Below are positions 13,195 to 25,869 of a stretch of 64,000 bases of DNA, in pieces (position 1 is the first letter of the stretch; each line of letters opens with the position of its first letter). The notes under the pieces are model-generated. The model did not search any database and was not told where the DNA came from. It saw nothing but the letters and a program-made list of their open reading frames with translations. A program made the position numbers and the translations under genes. Source of the DNA: Cyrtodaria siliqua. Its lineage: Eukaryota > Mollusca > Bivalvia > Adapedonta > Hiatellidae. The stretch is from the NCBI GenBank assembly GCA_037043455.1, contig JAWPHD010007118.1, forward strand, positions 1-64,000, read 5' to 3'.

Positions 13195-14125
13195 GTTCTA
13201 CTTTTGAATCTTATTTTATGCAATAAACATAAACAAGTGGTTCGGGACAAAGCTATAGACAATATTCTAGTGTAATAAACATAAACCATCATAGTAAAAT
13301 GGTTGATTTCGGCAAACCATTAACACATTGTACACACTGTTCACCCTCTTATATTGGTTGTTTTGCCACAGTATGATGTGCGAATGTACTGTGATTTTAT
13401 TGTTTTGAATGCTTGTATTTGTCTCTGTATGAACTACTTTTTTCCCCACTCCGTAGCAGCAGATTACTAGGCATGAATGTGTGCAATGCAGTATACATCA
13501 CACGTTTTTAGATAATTAAGAACCGGAAATTAAATTCGTTTCACATCATGTGGTGTGTAATTGTTGTTGTATAGCTACATCAACTGGAACAAAAACAATG
13601 ATAGAAAGTTTGACATTTAGTTAAACGAAGTTCTTCATATAAACGGGGACAAAACATTATTGCCTTGCTAATACCAAAATGTTACTTGAAATGTAAAACT
13701 CACAAGCCAAGCGGATAATATATTCTACTTTGTAGCTATTATGTAAAGAAATGCCTTATTTTCAAAACATTGTACATTATTCCTAGGAATAAATCAATCA
13801 CAGTGGATGTTTGAAATTAAATAAGACGAAATTTGATGCAGAAAGGGCAAATCAATGCTTTGCAGGCATATCACAGCATTACCAAAAAGACTCTAGCCGC
13901 GCGAATGATATGCTCTGCTTAGGGAAAGAAAATAACATGATATCGTCAGTTGTACTTAGTTGCATCAGTTGTACTTAGTAGCATATAATAGATATTTGTA
14001 TCTGTCCATCATCGAAGCAGGTTCGCCTTTTGGGAGTCCTGCTACAAACGATCGGTCTCAACTGAAGCGATTACTAGTGTTAATGATAAAGGGTTACATA
14101 TTCTGTAGTTTTAGTTTTGAGACGT
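13195..14125. other. No feature seen
   Basis: Short AT-rich frames only. 'tcagttgtacttag' is duplicated near 13945-13978. Confidence 0.45.
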
Positions 14126-14130
14126 ACACT

Positions 14131-14612
14131 ACTCAAGTGATATGAAAACGCAACACGGGAATTTCCGCTATATATTGTATGTACAATATGCTGCTTTTAA
14201 TCGAATGGTACATGGCTACGTAAGACCTTTCCTTTTGGAAAAAATACTAAAACAACAAATAATACAGCAAATAGTATTCCTGCAATGTTTCATTATTCAC
14301 AGAGTACGCGTTTGGCTCAATCATGTGAGCAAACTTAGGATGAAAAATGTTGCAAACTATTTACGTTAAATACAGTACTGAACTAGCTCAATTTTTCGAA
14401 GAGCAACTTCAACATTGATGAAGTTCTTGTTACAAAGTGTAGTGTGATTAAAACGTCTACAACAGCACAGTTGTGTCCTTTCTCTAGTTAACTGCAACCT
14501 ATTTTTAAAAAAAACATCTTGGGATTTCTTTGGAATATTATGTGCAATTAAGTGTGCAGTATATACAATATATAGCGGAAATTCCCGTGTTGCGTTTTCA
14601 TATCACTTGAGT
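14131..14612. mobile_element. Tc1/mariner-like MITE with 50 bp perfect TIRs
   Basis: The 50 bp at 14131-14180 is the exact reverse complement of 14563-14612, starting ACTCAAGTGATATGAAAACG. Outside the right end is GTA, and the left side carries TACACT before the shared ACT, as if the terminal trinucleotide had been duplicated there. This is compatible with a TACACT-type end and a TA target. The 380 bp interior has no transposase frame; the 75-residue frame from 14142 starts inside the TIR. Perfect TIR identity argues for a fairly recent insertion. Confidence 0.85.
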
Positions 14613-14619
14613 GTATATC

Positions 14620-16860
14620 TACCGTTTAGTGGACGCAAATGTTGTTTAATGGTCTCAAGTGTAGCTCCTGTGTTAAATTCCCATAGACGAGGTGATAGAA
14701 GCTCTTAGGTTAAAAAAAAATATCACCTGCTCAAAGCTGATGGGCCTTCGGTATTTATTATCAGTAAATGTAAGAATGTTACTGAAAACATTATCACATG
14801 CGCAACTGTGGTGCGCATAGGGTTCGTTTATAATCCTCGCAGCCTGGGTGATATTTTATCTAAGGGTGATATTTAAACAATTATCACAAGCACAAGCTTG
14901 TGATATTAAATAGAGTCTTATAGTAAACATGTGCTATTAAAATAATATCAAGTTGTAAAATTGTGTTTTATGTTATCGACATTGATTACTTAGGGTGATT
15001 ACTTACTAATATTGTGTTAAAGGTATAGTATTGTTTTGGTCGAAGTCATGTGCTTTTGTTCAGATATGTCTTTATGGATAAACATATTTTAATAGCGCAT
15101 GTCATTCTATACATGTACCAATGTAAAGTCACTTCCTATGTAGGCTTACCCCTCTTTTAGGTGTTCTCATTTAATTTCTCATTTGAACATTTCATGGTCC
15201 GTGTTGATGATGTATCATGGATTGGCTGATTAACAGACTAGACAAATTTGGGTAAAATGGCTGACTGCGCACTTTGTATCTTTTCTGATTGAACTTTAAC
15301 ACTTTGAGCTTGCAAAACTGATATATATTTGACCCATTTAGATAACCGATATCATGTTGTTGTGGGTTTTTTTGTTAAATAAACCCGTCCTCTTTGTAAT
15401 TTAATAATTTTATACCGTATGTTTGACTCATAATGAAAACAATGTATCTTCCCTTTGACAGCTAATATAATACAATATGTCGATGTTCGTTGCATTTTTT
15501 TTTAAAATTATATTTCATTTCTCCCAAACATACTCCTGTAACGTAATGCGCAGTATGAAAACAATCATGATAGTATGTATAGAGATATTATTTCCCTAAA
15601 CCTAAATACCCCTGCAAAAACTGCCGGTATATTTCAGCCGTGCTATAACTATCAGATTTGGCAGTTATAGCACGTTGTACCCAACGACCTTTTGTAAAAT
15701 CCATTATCGCTATGGTACACAACATGAATAGCATGTTTTTCTTATACATGCGATTTATACTGCCATATGGTTTATATGTATATATACATGTACGATATTA
15801 GTTCGGAGTCCCTTGCATATTAAAGATAAACGAAATGGACCGGAATACCCGTGCTGCCAACACGGCGATTTTCCAGATATAAAGCGATATGGACCAGATA
15901 CCCGTAACGCTAACACGGTTTGTGCAGCGTATTATCCCTGAACATCATGTTATATCGAATTTTAATTAAATACAGATCCGCATTTGGCTGAGCCTGTATT
16001 GGAAAAGATACTGATCGATGCGATCGTAATTAATTTCAGATAATCATTTTCCGGAATTTGACAATAACACATGTGATCAAAGTACAAGCAAAGCGCGGGT
16101 AATTTGACTTAACAAAAAGGACTATCCCCTGATATATTTCATAACGTGCTGGTCTTCTCTTCCTGATACTCTTACGAATGTATGGAATTAGAAATGTATG
16201 CGGAAAAATAAATCAGGCCATCCAGTATTCTATCAGAATCAAATTAACCATGCTATATAGAACGTTATGTTCACTTAACCTGTTTGAAATTAATGAACTT
16301 TGGTATTCATGCCTGGTTAGTCGAAAGGAGTTCCAAATATACAATCCCTAACATTTTTTTGTGATAAAAGGCTTTTTTTAGTATTTAAGGCCTGTTTTTT
16401 TCTGGCTGAAATTACTTTATTGACTTGTTTGTGAGAGCTAAGAACCATGTGCATGGTTGTATGATGATTTTATTTATCAACTTGAAAGTTTTGAAAGTTA
16501 AGTAGAACGCATTTAAGAGGTTCCGAATGAATCCAGTTTGTTGACGGCGTGAACCAAGATCAGGATTTTATTTTCTTATATGCCACATGACCCCTATTAT
16601 TCTCAGCAGGTTTCTAGAGAGGAAGGCCTCATGACTGAGAATATGTAAGTGAATCTTTGTTTGAACTTCATTATGCAAAATGGCTAACTAGAAAGCTGCG
16701 AACATATTGTACAGAACTCAGTGGGATTTGTTTTATTTGCGGTACACCTATAGAGTAGGAATGGGGAACGGTGAATAGCAAAGATGACAATAACGTAGAT
16801 GACGATGATTTTTAAAAATGAGTTATAATGTTAAATATCCATTTTAAAGCAAATCCAAAG
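14620..16860. other. Long non-coding stretch with one hairpin
   Basis: No gene is supported in this 2.2 kb. 'gtgctataact' and 'agttatagcac' form a hairpin at 15640-15674, and 'atggaccrgatacccgt' occurs twice at 15835-15905. Nothing else stands out. Confidence 0.45.
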
Positions 16861-16864
16861 TATA

Positions 16865-16998
16865 GAGGATGGCGGGAGATATGTAGTGCTGGTTCTACCT
16901 AGAAAAAATCGGGTGGTCTGCCTCTACCACAAAAAAAAGAACGACCGTCTTATATAACCTGACGCAAAACACCATTCAAACAAACAAACAGTTCGCAG
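16865..16998 (+). mobile_element. SINE family 1 copy (body and tail)
   Basis: The order is 'ggatggcgggag', 'ctggttctacctag', 'ggtggtctgcctctaccac', 'cgaccgtc', 'ataacctgacg', then 'caaaacaccattcaaacaaa'. The CAAA-type tail is intact. The head and B box are absent, so it is a 5' truncation. Confidence 0.75.
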
Positions 16999-17074
16999 TA
17001 CATGAGTTCTATCTCCTGTTGACGACGAAAGTAGCTATAAAAGTCGGGCATGAAAAGTTTATTTTGTATGGTGG

Positions 17075-17250
17075 CTGATTTCTGCCATTTGTCGTCTTTT
17101 CGTCTTTTTGTATGGCTTTTTTTCGTCTTTTCGCCCTTGAATTCTTTCGTCTTTTCGTTCTGTCGTCTTTTCGCGGTGGATTTGTCATTTTTCTTCGTCC
17201 TGTCGTCTTTTCGTTATGTCGTCGTTTCACGACGAAATGGCAGAAATCAG
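17075..17250. repeat. CGTCTTTTCG decamer array inside a 16+5 bp inverted repeat
   Basis: The left arm 'ctgatttctgccattt' is perfectly mirrored by 'aaatggcagaaatcag' on the right, continued inward by 'gtcgt' and 'acgac'. Between them the decamer 'cgtcttttcg' and close variants occur about eight times with irregular spacing. The overlapping frames of 81-102 residues on both strands follow from this low-complexity content. It could be a foldback element carrying a satellite core. Confidence 0.65.
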
Positions 17251-17254
17251 AAAA

Positions 17255-18655
17255 TGGCAGAAAATTTAGTACATCACAGATGTTTATGTATATTTTATGT
17301 ATTATGGACTTGTTCATTTGCTTACATGGACTAGTACAGTTGAATTATTGTTTATGAAAATGTTTTGAAAACTCGAAAACACGACGTCAATATTAATTTA
17401 TATGTGGTTCATATTGATAACAGTTGTACATATTGTTAAATTAAACTGTAGTTATATCACAAACCAAGACTTTATTCTAGCCTTAAAGCAGCATAAGAAT
17501 TAATGATGATGATGCTTTCACCAACAACGAGCCGAGTCGTCGAGTTTTCCCCACCAAACAATTTATTAAAATTAATTAAATCGATAATTTTATGGGGTCT
17601 AGTTTTGTGCATTGAATATGCTACTGAAACAAATTATGATGGTTTGCTCGTATTTGACTTGACGCCCATTACTCTTCCAGATCGCCCCCAGTCTCCGTAA
17701 TAAAATAGTTGTCATGGTCCTTGTCACTACTCGGATTCCTATAAAATGATTAGAATGAAAGCAAATGCTTTCTCCTAAACCATTTAAACAACACATCAGT
17801 TCCATTATTGGAACATATCGCTTTAATATCCGAAAGTGAATACTTTCAATATTTAAAATAAATTCATTTTCACTAAAACTCATCCTAATGCCAAATTGAT
17901 TCTCAGCCTGATCTGCTTTAAACCTACAGGAATACGATTACATGGCGCAGTGGAATTTTCACCGGGCACGAATGAATGTGCGATGAATTTTATCTCCGTA
18001 ATTAAGAATGATGAATCGGAATTAATTTCAAATTGAATAAATATGTTATTGCAGAGATACCTCGCCTCATCTATCAACTCTCTGGAAAAGGCTTTAAAGC
18101 AGTTATTTTGTCTGTCAACAGCAACTTTAAAAGCACACTGGTAATTCATTTTCTTTGTTTTCGTGGTGGCGGTTTCTCATTTCTGTATCAAAGAGGACTT
18201 TATAGAATTATAGAAAATAAGAACTTATTTTTAAAAGAATGATAGATATATGATGTTGTTTTTTAACATATTGATATCATATAAAGGACGTCACCATTTA
18301 CGTAATTTTCGTGTTCGATGGTAGCGTGAGGCGTACAAAACATGGTAACTATGAACTCCATAATGGCACTGCACCACTGCCACACATACGATGATAACTC
18401 CCTATTCGTGTTTCATTCCTAATGATTATTATTTAACGTATTATGTATATTATTTGATAGGTAACATATGTCTGCATGAAATCATATTTATGCAATAATC
18501 TAACCTTTAATTTCGTAAGTATTTCAATATGAGTATATCATACCGATAATACCATCAGAGTAAAATATGTAGTAATAACATAATCCGATTTTCAAAATCC
18601 TGAACACTTAAGCAGCCACTGACAACAACACAGAGTACACATGTCAGAACAGTGT
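17255..18655. other. No supported gene
   Basis: Frames of 60-94 residues on both strands overlap one another between 17500 and 18250 and show no recognisable motif. GC rises slightly around 17640-17720. Confidence 0.4.
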
Positions 18656-18659
18656 CATA

Positions 18660-18990
18660 AGAATAAATACTATAAAAGGGATCCACTGAAAGCAACAGAC
18701 ATAAACAAGAGAGACAAGTAGCAGACTCGGTTTTATTTAGTCTGTTCATGAGAGGTAATATAATGGGCAAAACCTCTCACGCCCACTAGCACCATCTTCA
18801 GCGGTATTCTACTTTTAAGCCACAACGTTTGCGTATGATGATCCCAAACGACCAGTAAGTAATAACACTACTGATCTGTAGTCGGGGTGACTTATTACGG
18901 CCGCCACACAGCACTAAACAAATGCTAGTGTGAATGTCAATAAATACTGAAAAGGGGACTCCTTGGAAGCAAGAAATACAAACAAAGTGT
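18660..18990 (+). repeat. Hairpin-rich repeat family H, copy A
   Basis: The monomer order is 'tactgaaaaggggactccttgg' -like start, then 'cagactcggttttatt' pairing with 'gagtctg', then 'gagaggt' pairing with 'acctctc', then 'ccagtaagtaataacac', 'tactgatctgtagt' (near-palindrome), 'gccgccacacagcacta' and 'gctagtgtgaatgtcaata'. The start of a second monomer follows at about 18940. The same order occurs at 25.4, 53.7 and 59.9 kb. Confidence 0.75.
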
Positions 18991-20125
18991 GTCCATTTAA
19001 ATCAACAAAGACGTTGTCTCAAGATTTAAAACGAATGTAAGATTATTAATGTGCCTGCTGTATTTATATGATGTAATCAGGCTTTCCATAATGAATAGAC
19101 GACCATGTTCTAAGAATTGGCCAACCTTGCATAACTAATAAAAAATCTCTCATCCCAAACAAAGTTAACGGTTGTCTGAAGCGTCTGAATATGACACTAC
19201 AACACAATAATAACACATTAATATAATTTACTTCATTCTTGTGGAGGAAAACACCATTAATTCTCATCACGTCTTGCGATTTTATTATGCAATTAATATT
19301 CATTGATTTCCGGAAAACGATCATTTTAAATTAATTATGATGTTATCACCTACTCCCCATTCCAACCGGGATCGATTTTTACGAAGAATTCAATAATTTG
19401 AAATCGCAAACTGAGCAAATTGATATCGTCCGCATGGCTTTATTAATGGCATAACATGATTGTTACATCCATATTTGTTCTGAACATGGACGTGTGTTTG
19501 GAAACATGAAACGAATGTGAAGTGTATTAGGCGACGAGTTTCCTCTAACAAAAACAAATTCGTGAAGTGTACAAGCCCGACATCACATGCGAACCGAGTC
19601 TGATGTATATAACGCGAGGACTTTCATCTAGATTAAACAAAACAAACACAAATGTGAAGTGTACAAACCCCGACATCACACATCACGCAAATGTCTTACT
19701 GTTTCCCGTGACAGTGGCTTAAATTTACTGTTACAACGACTGTCTCGTATGAGGCCCATTTAGGGGTGGTGGGGTGGGGTGTCCCATATGGCATATGGAA
19801 AAAACTATTTGCCTCATATGACTTATGGACAAAAATGTATAGATTAGCTCGGCAGAGCCTCGTCATTCTTCGTTTTCTAAGCCTCGCCTAATAAACTTGA
19901 TAGTAAAAGGCACTGACATAATATTCTCTATGTCAAGATGGCACATGGAAACAAATAGTCTCATATGGCATATGGCAAAACAACTAAGAGAGGCTCTCGT
20001 ATAGGGGGGTCGTGGGTTCAACGAGTAAATACAGTTGGTATTAGTAGCTCTCTGGATTGACGTCTAGAAAATAAAGGATAGTTTTGGGACTAATGTGAGT
20101 GGATTGGGTAACATTATTAGTTATT
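18990..20125. other. Non-coding DNA with small duplications
   Basis: 'gaagtgtacaa' followed by 'cgacatcaca' is repeated at about 19562 and 19652. 'catatggcatatgg' phrases recur at 19785 and 19960. No gene is supported. Confidence 0.45.
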
Positions 20126-20126
20126 A

Positions 20127-20326
20127 GGATTCTTGACAGGGGACATGGGCTCACATTCCCTGCCTGGAAATATATATTCACCGGAGCCGTTAGGCGAGGG
20201 GACATGGGCTCACATTCCCTGCCTGGAAATATATATTCCCCCTCGCCGTTCACCCTAGCCGTTAGGCGAGGGGGAATATATATTTCCAGGCAGGGAATGT
20301 GAGCCCATGTTCCCTGTCAAGAATCC
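20127..20326. mobile_element. Harbinger-like palindromic MITE, 200 bp, TTA target duplication
   Basis: The left arm from GGATTCTTGACAGG to 'atatatattc' (53 bp) is mirrored at the right end with a single g/a difference. TTA flanks both ends (20124-20126 and 20327-20329). A direct partial copy of the arm lies inside at about 20200-20247, and the centre folds as 'ccctcgcc' against 'ggcgaggg'. A 3 bp TTA/TAA duplication is the rule for PIF/Harbinger elements, hence the assignment. There is no coding sequence. Confidence 0.85.
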
Positions 20327-20399
20327 TTATAACGAATTCAAAGTTGTAACCATTTATTTAAGAAAAAAACCTAGCTAAAAACACGATTTAATTTTTATT

Positions 20400-20870
20400 G
20401 CGCCAATTTCCCCGTAACGTGCCTCTAACTAGACGGTTTACTTTCGTGACGTCATCGCTCTAACGTCGTTAAATTTGGCGGATTTATTTGTAAAATAAAC
20501 GTATTTTATCACTATGTTAATGTTTTATTATCTGTAAAATTGCCAAAAAATATACACTTACGAATATTTCAGACTTTTACACACAGTGGAAAGCGCAGAA
20601 AAGCGATAGGAAGGAAACAATCGGCGGTTTCCAAAACGAATCGGCAACGTTATCGTCGCCATTTTGTTTTTGTGTATTTGAGTAATGGGGTACCTACGGG
20701 GAATTCGCCCTATGTTCACGTCTCGAGACGTAGACATTCGCTCATGTCTACAGCGCATTGACCAATGAAATCCCGAGAATATGACAAGTCATGTGGTATC
20801 GCAATGTCGCGTTGTTGTATCGTCTACAAGGTAGTATTCCAGTATTGCAGCACTATAAACTGATCATTGC
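20400..20870. promoter_or_regulatory. CpG-richer patch with a CRE palindrome and CCAAT box (candidate only)
   Basis: CpG dinucleotides are denser here than around it. A perfect TGACGTCA lies at 20447-20454 and CCAAT at 20762-20766. No TATA-linked transcript or downstream exon is visible, so a promoter role is speculative. The overlapping frames of 66-73 residues on opposite strands show no family features. Confidence 0.2.
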
Positions 20871-21329
20871 AGGCCACTGCTACACGCAGACTCCGTCGCG
20901 ATATTACTGAATCGTTCAACCCCGTTCATCATTCATTAATACTTGGACAATTTTCTCCCCAGATTTAAATCATAAAATATAAAATTAATTGAAGAAAAGA
21001 TAAAAATATCTTAAATACCAGTGTATTTTGTAAATTAACTAATCGAAGGCTACACTATTTCCCTTACCATAACATACGTATGCATGTTTTGAGGACTAGG
21101 ACATTGCATTCCGTTGTTTAGGTGGACAAATAAACGTACAACTCTGGTAATAATTCAGTTATATTTGATGAAACTGGATTTAGAGGACATTTTTCAATTG
21201 GTTTTCTGCTGGTTTCTCAAATTGCTATTCCTTTTGTTTTGATATGTGGCTAACACTGGATTTTAATTAATACACAACTCAATGCAAAAATCACTGGGCG
21301 TGTTACACCTCAAGGCCATTTTTAAATAA

Positions 21330-21462
21330 TTCTGACCGGTAATCAGATAAGATAGCTTCTGGGGTTTATTGACTGTCAACACCCTCCTTCGACCTCTTTG
21401 TATCTGTGGATAAACTTTAGTACAAGAAAACAGTGATACAAAGTATCAAAAGCCGGTCAGAA
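21330..21462. mobile_element. Small foldback with TTCTGACCGG ends
   Basis: TTCTGACCGG at the left is mirrored by CCGGTCAGAA at the right, and 'tttgtatc' pairs with 'gatacaaag' inside. At 133 bp and non-coding, it could be a small MITE or a chance foldback. Confidence 0.4.
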
Positions 21463-21464
21463 CA

Positions 21465-23920
21465 GTTACATAATCAAACAGTAAAGGAAATGAATATGAT
21501 AAAAATAAACGAACAGTGTGTAGATGTTAGAATTTGTTTTATTTGTAATTAACGATCAAAAAATATTTATCCTGAAACATTTGAGCGCTAGATAAACTAG
21601 TCATCATGAGACAAAATGAACATGTTTTTAAGTTTGGCATAGATCTGTGTTGTATAATGTTATTATATGAATATGATATATAGACATCTGAAATAGTATG
21701 TGTAATGGATCACTAAATATAATATTGTTTCATGATTAGAATGTGTGGAATTGCGAAAATATCATGGCTAGAATTAGAAGAATATGAAAAATTGGTAAAT
21801 TATCATAGTTATAAACAAACAAAAAGACAACTTAATGATAATATAATAGCAATTGAATTGAAAGATTAGCGTATGTGAAGGTAATCTCAGTTTTTAGCAA
21901 AATAAGTTTACATTAGAAGAAAGGGTTTAGTGTTAGATTTCTTTTTTATTGAAATCTGATCAGTAGTTCATGAGACTATTTAGCAGTGGAGCAGACCTAT
22001 TCAAACACTTTAGAAGATGCTTCAGTTAAAGTTTCATCAACTCTGTTTAATGACTGAAGATGTGTTGCTTATTTTAAATCAGACAACACCAACAACAGAT
22101 ACATATATAGCTGTACACACAGACTGTAATATTCAAACAGAGTTTCCTTTATATTATTCTTATAATTAATATTAATTATTGAACAAATGCAAGTTATGTA
22201 GAAAAACTAACGGGGCGCCGTGAGCTTTTAAAAAGATCAAGATTGCCGTTTGTCCCTTTAATAAAGGTTAACATCAATCAATAATCAGTGACGATACCGA
22301 TTTGGAACCAGCTATGTTCCTATGTATACCAGTTCTACGCGCATGCGCAGATCATAATTTTTCGGACTGTATCCCTCAAATTGATACGTAATTCAAGTAG
22401 TAAAAGACCCATAAAATGCATGTAGACCAATTTGACTACGTCCCGGTATTCTTACTAAAATACAGTTATTTTAGAACAGTGAAATGACGTTAATGCACAG
22501 TCCAACACCCATAGCAGCTTTCTGAGTCCGGGATAAATATAGCCCGGCAATGACTACCGGTGCATGTGTGTTTCAATCAGAGAGAGTGTTGGTGAAGATA
22601 AATTACTCTCTGTGACCTTCGTTCTTATTGTAATTTGTGAATGAACGTCATTAGGTGTAATCAATCAAGCGTCTGTCAGACATTGTTGTTATATGAGCGT
22701 TTGATGACACTGAACAATCACTGACCACATGAGACGCCGAAGTGTTACTCGATGTAAATAATAAGCAAATTTAGAAATGCGTATTTATGAACATGGATAT
22801 TTTGTTCTGTTTCATTTTATTTTCTATATAATATGTTTTATAATATTGGTATACATGTTTTTCTTGTTTTCTTGATGACATTCCGTCGATAACCTTACAC
22901 ATGTATAATATATTTAAATACATTCATGAAGATTTATACAGACAGCAAGTAGTGTTTTTTAATAACATATAAACACATAATTACATCACACTTACACATG
23001 TACAACTTTACCATATGGTTGTGTTTCTCGCACATGACTGCTGTTAATATGTTGCACATATCACTGTTTTCCTTCAGCGGGGGCCAGAGGGGTGGGGACT
23101 GCGGGCATACTCAGGGGTTTTAGACAAATGTACAAATTGACTATTTCATTCCCAGGAGCAACATATATGTCTTAATTCCACAGAGTCTTCCAATATACTC
23201 AAAATCAAATATCCCCGTGCTGGAACCGGGTTCTGTATAATCACCTACCCCGTTGTAATCCCCGGGATATGTCCACCATCTTCACGGTAGTGGGGAAAAC
23301 ATGGATAGGGGGAAGAATCGTCCCGTTAAACACTACTATCTACATGTATTTAAAACAAATGTATTCTAGCTCTTATAGATTATTATATACATCTCAAATC
23401 GTTCAATAACATGCATCACAATGTCAAGATATTTTGTAAAAGATAGAGACCAATATATGAATCAAAATCGATTTAAAACTTAAATAATTCATGAATGCAG
23501 GTTATTTTCATCTCCAATTCCACGGATGGATCCCTATGACGATTACCGGAAGTACTCACAAGCATGGGTAATAGACTTCCGTAACTTCTTTATCAACTTC
23601 AATAGACGCTTTGTTCGCACCCGAGTGATTTTATTATTGTATCTCACGCAAAGAACATTGATTTTCTACGGTGCTTACAACATAATTGAATTGTTTTTCA
23701 CTTAGCATTGTTGCAAATGTACCATGCTGTGCTGGCAGAGGCCATTGGTACGCAGACGTTTGTCTGATATGGTGATTATATTACACTCAATGGCCTGAAC
23801 ATCGTGTCAAATATTAAAACTAGTCTAAACTCAGTTACAAATGACTGAAGCGTTTAAAACAACAACATCAAAAACCGTTTAACGTCTCTGTCCCATGATA
23901 AGCATTCTAATGGCAGATAA
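21465..23920. other. Long non-coding stretch; one MITE end
   Basis: The right end of the TAAAGGGAC family ('atcaagattgccgtttgtcc' then 'cttta') lies at about 22236-22260. I see no matching left end nearby. Otherwise it is AT-rich with no supported gene. Confidence 0.45.
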
Positions 23921-23930
23921 TAGTAGGTCA

Positions 23931-24400
23931 GATACCACTACTGATCTGCGACTTCGGAGTGGTTGAAAAAAGTATAGGGTATATAGTCAGAGTGTAAGGT
24001 AGATTCTGATTAGATTAAATTAACATAATCATAACAATCTCCATAAAACATCAATATATTGTATTTCCATCATTACATGTACACATGTTCATTTAGGATA
24101 TTTTGACTTAAATTTGCATTTTTATGGATACAATTGAACTGAGGGTACATTTGTCAAAAGTAACATTCATTTACTGCCATTCTGGGGGCAAGAGAAGGGC
24201 GGTGCCCACCTTCAATCAACTATGAGACACTGAAAGCGTCACACTGCCCCCAATTTGCTGGTCATTTTTAGTGTCTCTAAGATAGTTCTTTAAAAAAACA
24301 TTAGTTTATTTTCATCCAGTGGGATATAGGAATAGGGGTTGTAGGCCGAAAGGCTACACTGTAGGCCTATAGGGCATGCAGCAGTGGTAGAGAGCCAGTA
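23931..24400 (-). mobile_element. Solo copy of the 462 bp terminal-repeat element (family T)
   Basis: Read on the minus strand, this matches the 462 bp repeats at 51513-51974 and 53219-53680 over its full length, but diverged and with small indels. The ends are GGTCAGATACCACTA on the left and a degraded 'cagtggtagagagcc' on the right. The 4 bp AGTA precedes the left end (23927-23930 approx.) and follows the right end (24397-24400 approx.), as expected for a target duplication. There is no coding capacity. It is either a solo LTR-like remnant or an independent MITE. Confidence 0.75.
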
Positions 24401-24419
24401 ACATGTACCTAGTCGTATC

Positions 24420-25435
24420 AACACTCGCCTCTGGTATCAACCTGTATTGTGGCTATGTGTTAATCTTTGTATTACCATTTTTCAATATTTCAACAAACTT
24501 CAGACATGGTTTTTCATTCGAACGTGAAATGGTATTTCCTTCGAAAAAACAAATTTAAGAGACGAGATTGCAATGGTTCATAATTTGGTATTGAAATACA
24601 TTTTAATATATCAAAAACAGAAAATGGTCTGGATCTGCTGCGGGAAGATAACTCATTGCTATTTTGCATTTAAAGGTTCATCTAAAAATGTTTGCCAATG
24701 TTTGTACGAAAACTGCGACTCACTTTTCCACCATCACCACCACCGCCTTTCTCCACCTGCATGTAATACCCGTGTCACCCGTCCACATACCCTAATCGGA
24801 AATAATTCATTCGTCACTGATACCACGGTGTAGTCATGTATATAATTACATATCTCGCTTCATTCAGTACAATTTGCCAGTTCATGGCGTTCTGACAAGT
24901 TATACAAATACGGACCAACTTAAATGCCAATCGTGTATTTTTTGTTTTATGTCGGACTATTAATTTCTCTGAGGCATGCTGATAAGCTCTGCTTATTATA
25001 TTTGGCCAATAACATCAATACCAAGACCGTGTTTCAGTGCGTCGTTATTTCTCCATCTTTGGATGTCTGATGAAAATAATTAGCCAGTCATTAGGTTGTG
25101 TGAGGTAGTCATGATAACTAGACTTGATATGTGATTGATTTTTGGCCGTTGATTTGAAATATATCCCGCACGCACGCAACCGTATCTTCTGATAAAGACG
25201 TCTTAATCCGGGGCCTTCGCAACAGCAGCAGACATTTCGCTATTAGTATTGCTTCGGTTAATTAACGCAAAACAAGCATGCTATATCACGAATTGGAGCT
25301 GATTCGCCTTAACGCACTGTCATAAATAGGTCGTTGATGACATCGGGGACTATATTAGGTAGAAGAAGTCTCTGTTTTATTTATTTTTTATGCGTCGTTA
25401 TTCATGAGACGCAAAATATGGGTTTGTCCACTTAA
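24420..25435. other. No supported gene
   Basis: AT-rich sequence with an 86-residue plus frame at 24573-24833 that lacks recognisable motifs. Confidence 0.45.
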
Positions 25436-25437
25436 CG

Positions 25438-25848
25438 AATGTAGAATACAGCTTAGGTCGGTGCTAAGGGCATCAGAGGCGTTACAAAATAACATTACCT
25501 CTCAAGAACAGACTCAACAAAGCCGAATATACTTTTCTCTCTTGTTTGGTTTCTTACTTCCAAGGGATCCCCTTTTCAACATTTATATCGTTTAGTGCTG
25601 TTTGGCGGCTGTGAAAGGTAGCACCGACTACACTTTAGTAGTGTTATTACTTACTGGTCCTTTCGGAAGGCAAACTCAATCTGAGTGGGTTAAGTAGAAT
25701 ACCGCTTAAGCCGGTGCTTCGGTGCGTGAGAGGTGTTGTATATTATATTACTTCTCATGAACTCACTCATTCAAACCGAGTCTGCTACTTTTCTCTCTTG
25801 TTTGTGTTTGTTGCTTCCAATGGATCCTCTTGTCAGTATTTATTTATA
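25438..25848 (-). repeat. Hairpin-rich repeat family H, copy B (two units)
   Basis: The minus-strand counterpart of the family at 18.7 kb. 'gtagaatacagctta' at 25440 and 'gtagaataccgctta' at 25694 mark two units about 254 bp apart. Each has the 'gagtctg'/'cagactc'-type and 'cctctca'/'tgagagg'-type inverted pairs. The 63- and 73-residue frames here are the family's recurring spurious frames. Confidence 0.7.
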
Positions 25849-25869
25849 TGCTTATTGTCGTCTACAAGT

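Noticed and set aside
20540..20761. Basic 73-residue frame in the CpG-richer patch
   Set aside because: The opposite strand is equally open and no motif or splice context supports it.
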